Assembly: GCA_013397865.1 (NCBI GenBank)
Contig: VZTI01003658.1
Span: 248,001-312,000, forward strand
Reading direction: 5' to 3'
DNA length: 64,000 bases
Source: Struthidea cinerea
Lineage: Eukaryota; Chordata; Aves; Passeriformes; Corcoracidae
Below, one piece after another: positions 62,201-64,000 of the stretch (positions are counted from its first letter, which is position 1; each line of letters starts with the position of its first letter). The notes beneath the pieces are model-generated. The model was not told the DNA's origin. It saw only the letters and a program-made list of their open reading frames with translations, and did not search any database. Made by a program: the position numbers and the translations under genes.

Positions 62201-64000
62201 TTGAGTTGAGTTTCACATCTGTTTGGGTCCAGCAGACTGTAATTGGTTCTCTTGATTAAATCTACTGCATGACAGGGAAACCCTATGAAAGAAAGTCTGT
62301 CTTTAACATTCCTGTTAGATGGTAGAATTTTATACGTATTCCTTACTCTAGCCTCCAGTAGAAATCACATTCTTTGAGTTATGGATAGGTCCCAAGGCTG
62401 AAGGAAGCCAAATTTCTGTCTTCCATTACCCAATAGGAAATGGGAAAAATTAAACGTATGCGGAGTGGTGCAGTTAGGCAACATTACATCTGAACCCTTC
62501 CCAGTAATTAAACAGAGAGACTTAGAGGAGGGAATGAATAGGGAAATTACTATGCTACAAAGCATTTTGCAAGAGTTTTACAACAGCATAGTCCGTTAAG
62601 TGATGATAAGAAACTTGATTGGCAGCAGGCAGGAATATTAAGTGCATCTGTTTTAATACCTGTGTACTTCTAAAATATTCCAAACCTCACTCCCCCCTTT
62701 TTTTCCCTTGCACTCATTATAGTGACAAAGCCACCTTTTTTATTAAAAAAGGCATTTAAAATGTCTGTTTCATGCCTTCCAGAGTCAGGGTTTTTTTTCT
62801 ACTTTTTAATATGATTAATAACTCTAACAGGTATTTTCAAAGCCAAACAGCTGGGTTTTTGCTCAAGAAACAGCTGTTTCATTGCTAAATATATCCTTAT
62901 TTCACCAGCCATCAGCTTGCTGAAGCTTTGCTGGTTACTTGCCTTTAAACATTTGCTGATAGTGAGAAAGTCCTGGTACTTAATCATAGCTGGTGCTACA
63001 AAAGCCGGAGCTACTTTGAAAAAATAATACACGGAGAAAAACATTGGCAGAAGGCTTTTTTCTTTGAGGGTGGGGAGGTTTTTTTTTGTTTCAATGCCAC
63101 ACATTAGGTTGCAACCAGATGTTCATGTTATAGATCGTGCCTGGATTAAAAAAAAAACCCACACACACAAAAAGCCCCCCTTTTTATTCAAAAATGTCAA
63201 TATCGTTTAACAGCAAATGTAATATAATTACAGTATTCAATAAACATTTAACAAGACACAGACATTTCTGCAAGAAAATATTACTAGAGTGAGCCTTTTA
63301 GCAGTTTAGCAGTTAAATTAGTAATTTCTTTTATAACATCTGGTGAGCAGTCTCTAATTTCTAAAGTTTTGGAACAAAGAGACATTGGGCAGATTTAGAG
63401 TTATGAATAATTTGCCAGTTGTTTACCTTTATGCCAATCTAATTCTCCACTGCATAGATGCAATTGAATACATTACAAATGTGTTTTCCATAAAAATCCC
63501 TAAAATGCAGGAGGGGGAAGGTAGAGAACAAGTTCAAGCCACTCATCACAGGCATTGCCACGCCTGTCGCAGTCCTCCTCACCTCTCTCTATGCGTGACG
63601 GAGCCTCAGGACCTCACTCTGAACTCCCAAAATTCAAGAGTGCCTCTGTGCGCTGACTCAAACCAAAGCAGTTGACCTTAGTAGAAACCTTTCCATAAAC
63701 TGTGTGGATTTGGAATCAAGTCCAATGGGAAGCCCTCATGGCAAGAGGAGTCTCTCAGGAAGTGGGAGACAGGCAAGGGGCCACATGGGTGGAGGAGGAC
63801 GGCCCCAGCCACCTGCTAATGTGCTTCTGGGCAGCCTGGGAACACGACCCATGGAGTAGGAAGGCTTCTTCCACAAGGAGATGCTGCCAAACCACTAAAC
63901 CCTTCACTGTGCTGAGAGATTTCCCTGGGTATGATTACTCCCTGATATCCCAATACTTCTTGCTCTGTGTTTTTCCTGACTTGGCTGAAGATCTCGGATG
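59272..64000. other. Intergenic sequence to the window end; no gene recognised
   Basis: This is AT-rich unique sequence with a GT-rich patch at about 60364-60382, a T-rich patch near 60272-60300 and poly-A/CA text near 63146-63170. Stretches at about 61590-61660 and 62850-63010 look unique and non-repetitive but carry no ORF or RNA structure that I can support. The final 300 bases are more GC-rich and also unassigned. Confidence 0.55.

Noticed and set aside
1..64000. tRNA, rRNA, CRISPR arrays, prophage or bacterial operons
   Set aside because: I saw no tRNA B-box context, no regularly spaced repeats and no dense gene packing. Splice sites and CR1 elements show a vertebrate nuclear genome.

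Overview
This window is vertebrate, most likely avian, nuclear DNA. It is AT-rich and almost all non-coding. It has spliced exons with normal GT/AG signals. Its recognisable repeats are mainly CR1-type LINE fragments, some ending in the octamer-like tail (TTCTGTGATTCTGTG) typical of bird CR1. There are no Alu or L1 elements and no bacterial-style gene packing. The species cannot be named from the sequence; a crocodilian or turtle is a weaker alternative.

The only protein-coding gene I can support is EXOC2 (exocyst component 2, Sec5), on the minus strand. Four coding exons are present: 20403-20520 (ATG at 20520-20518), 15544-15720, 13972-14098 and 3252-3365. Their splice phases join without a break and encode about the first 178 residues. 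That includes the whole N-terminal IPT/TIG fold that binds Ral GTPases. The rest of the gene lies beyond position 1. Upstream of the ATG is a 14-kb stretch read as intron 1. It leads to a strong CpG island at about 34.11-34.90 kb, broken by a 64-base run of N, which is the probable EXOC2 promoter and 5' non-coding exon. A smaller GC-rich patch at 27.29-27.65 kb lies inside this intron.

From about 35.5 kb to 64 kb I see no gene. This is upstream intergenic sequence. It holds CR1 fragments, several very old LINE and short-repeat remnants, microsatellites, and an exact 142-bp tandem duplication at 39459-39742. The remaining ORFs are short, low-complexity, repeat-derived or unrecognised, and I do not call them genes.

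I found no clearly new biological system. The points most worth checking are the gapped CpG-island promoter bracketed by CR1 remnants, the exact tandem duplication, the internal GC-rich patch with a plus-strand donor-like site, a perfect 13-bp-arm hairpin at 30380-30410, and fossil repeats shared between distant sites.
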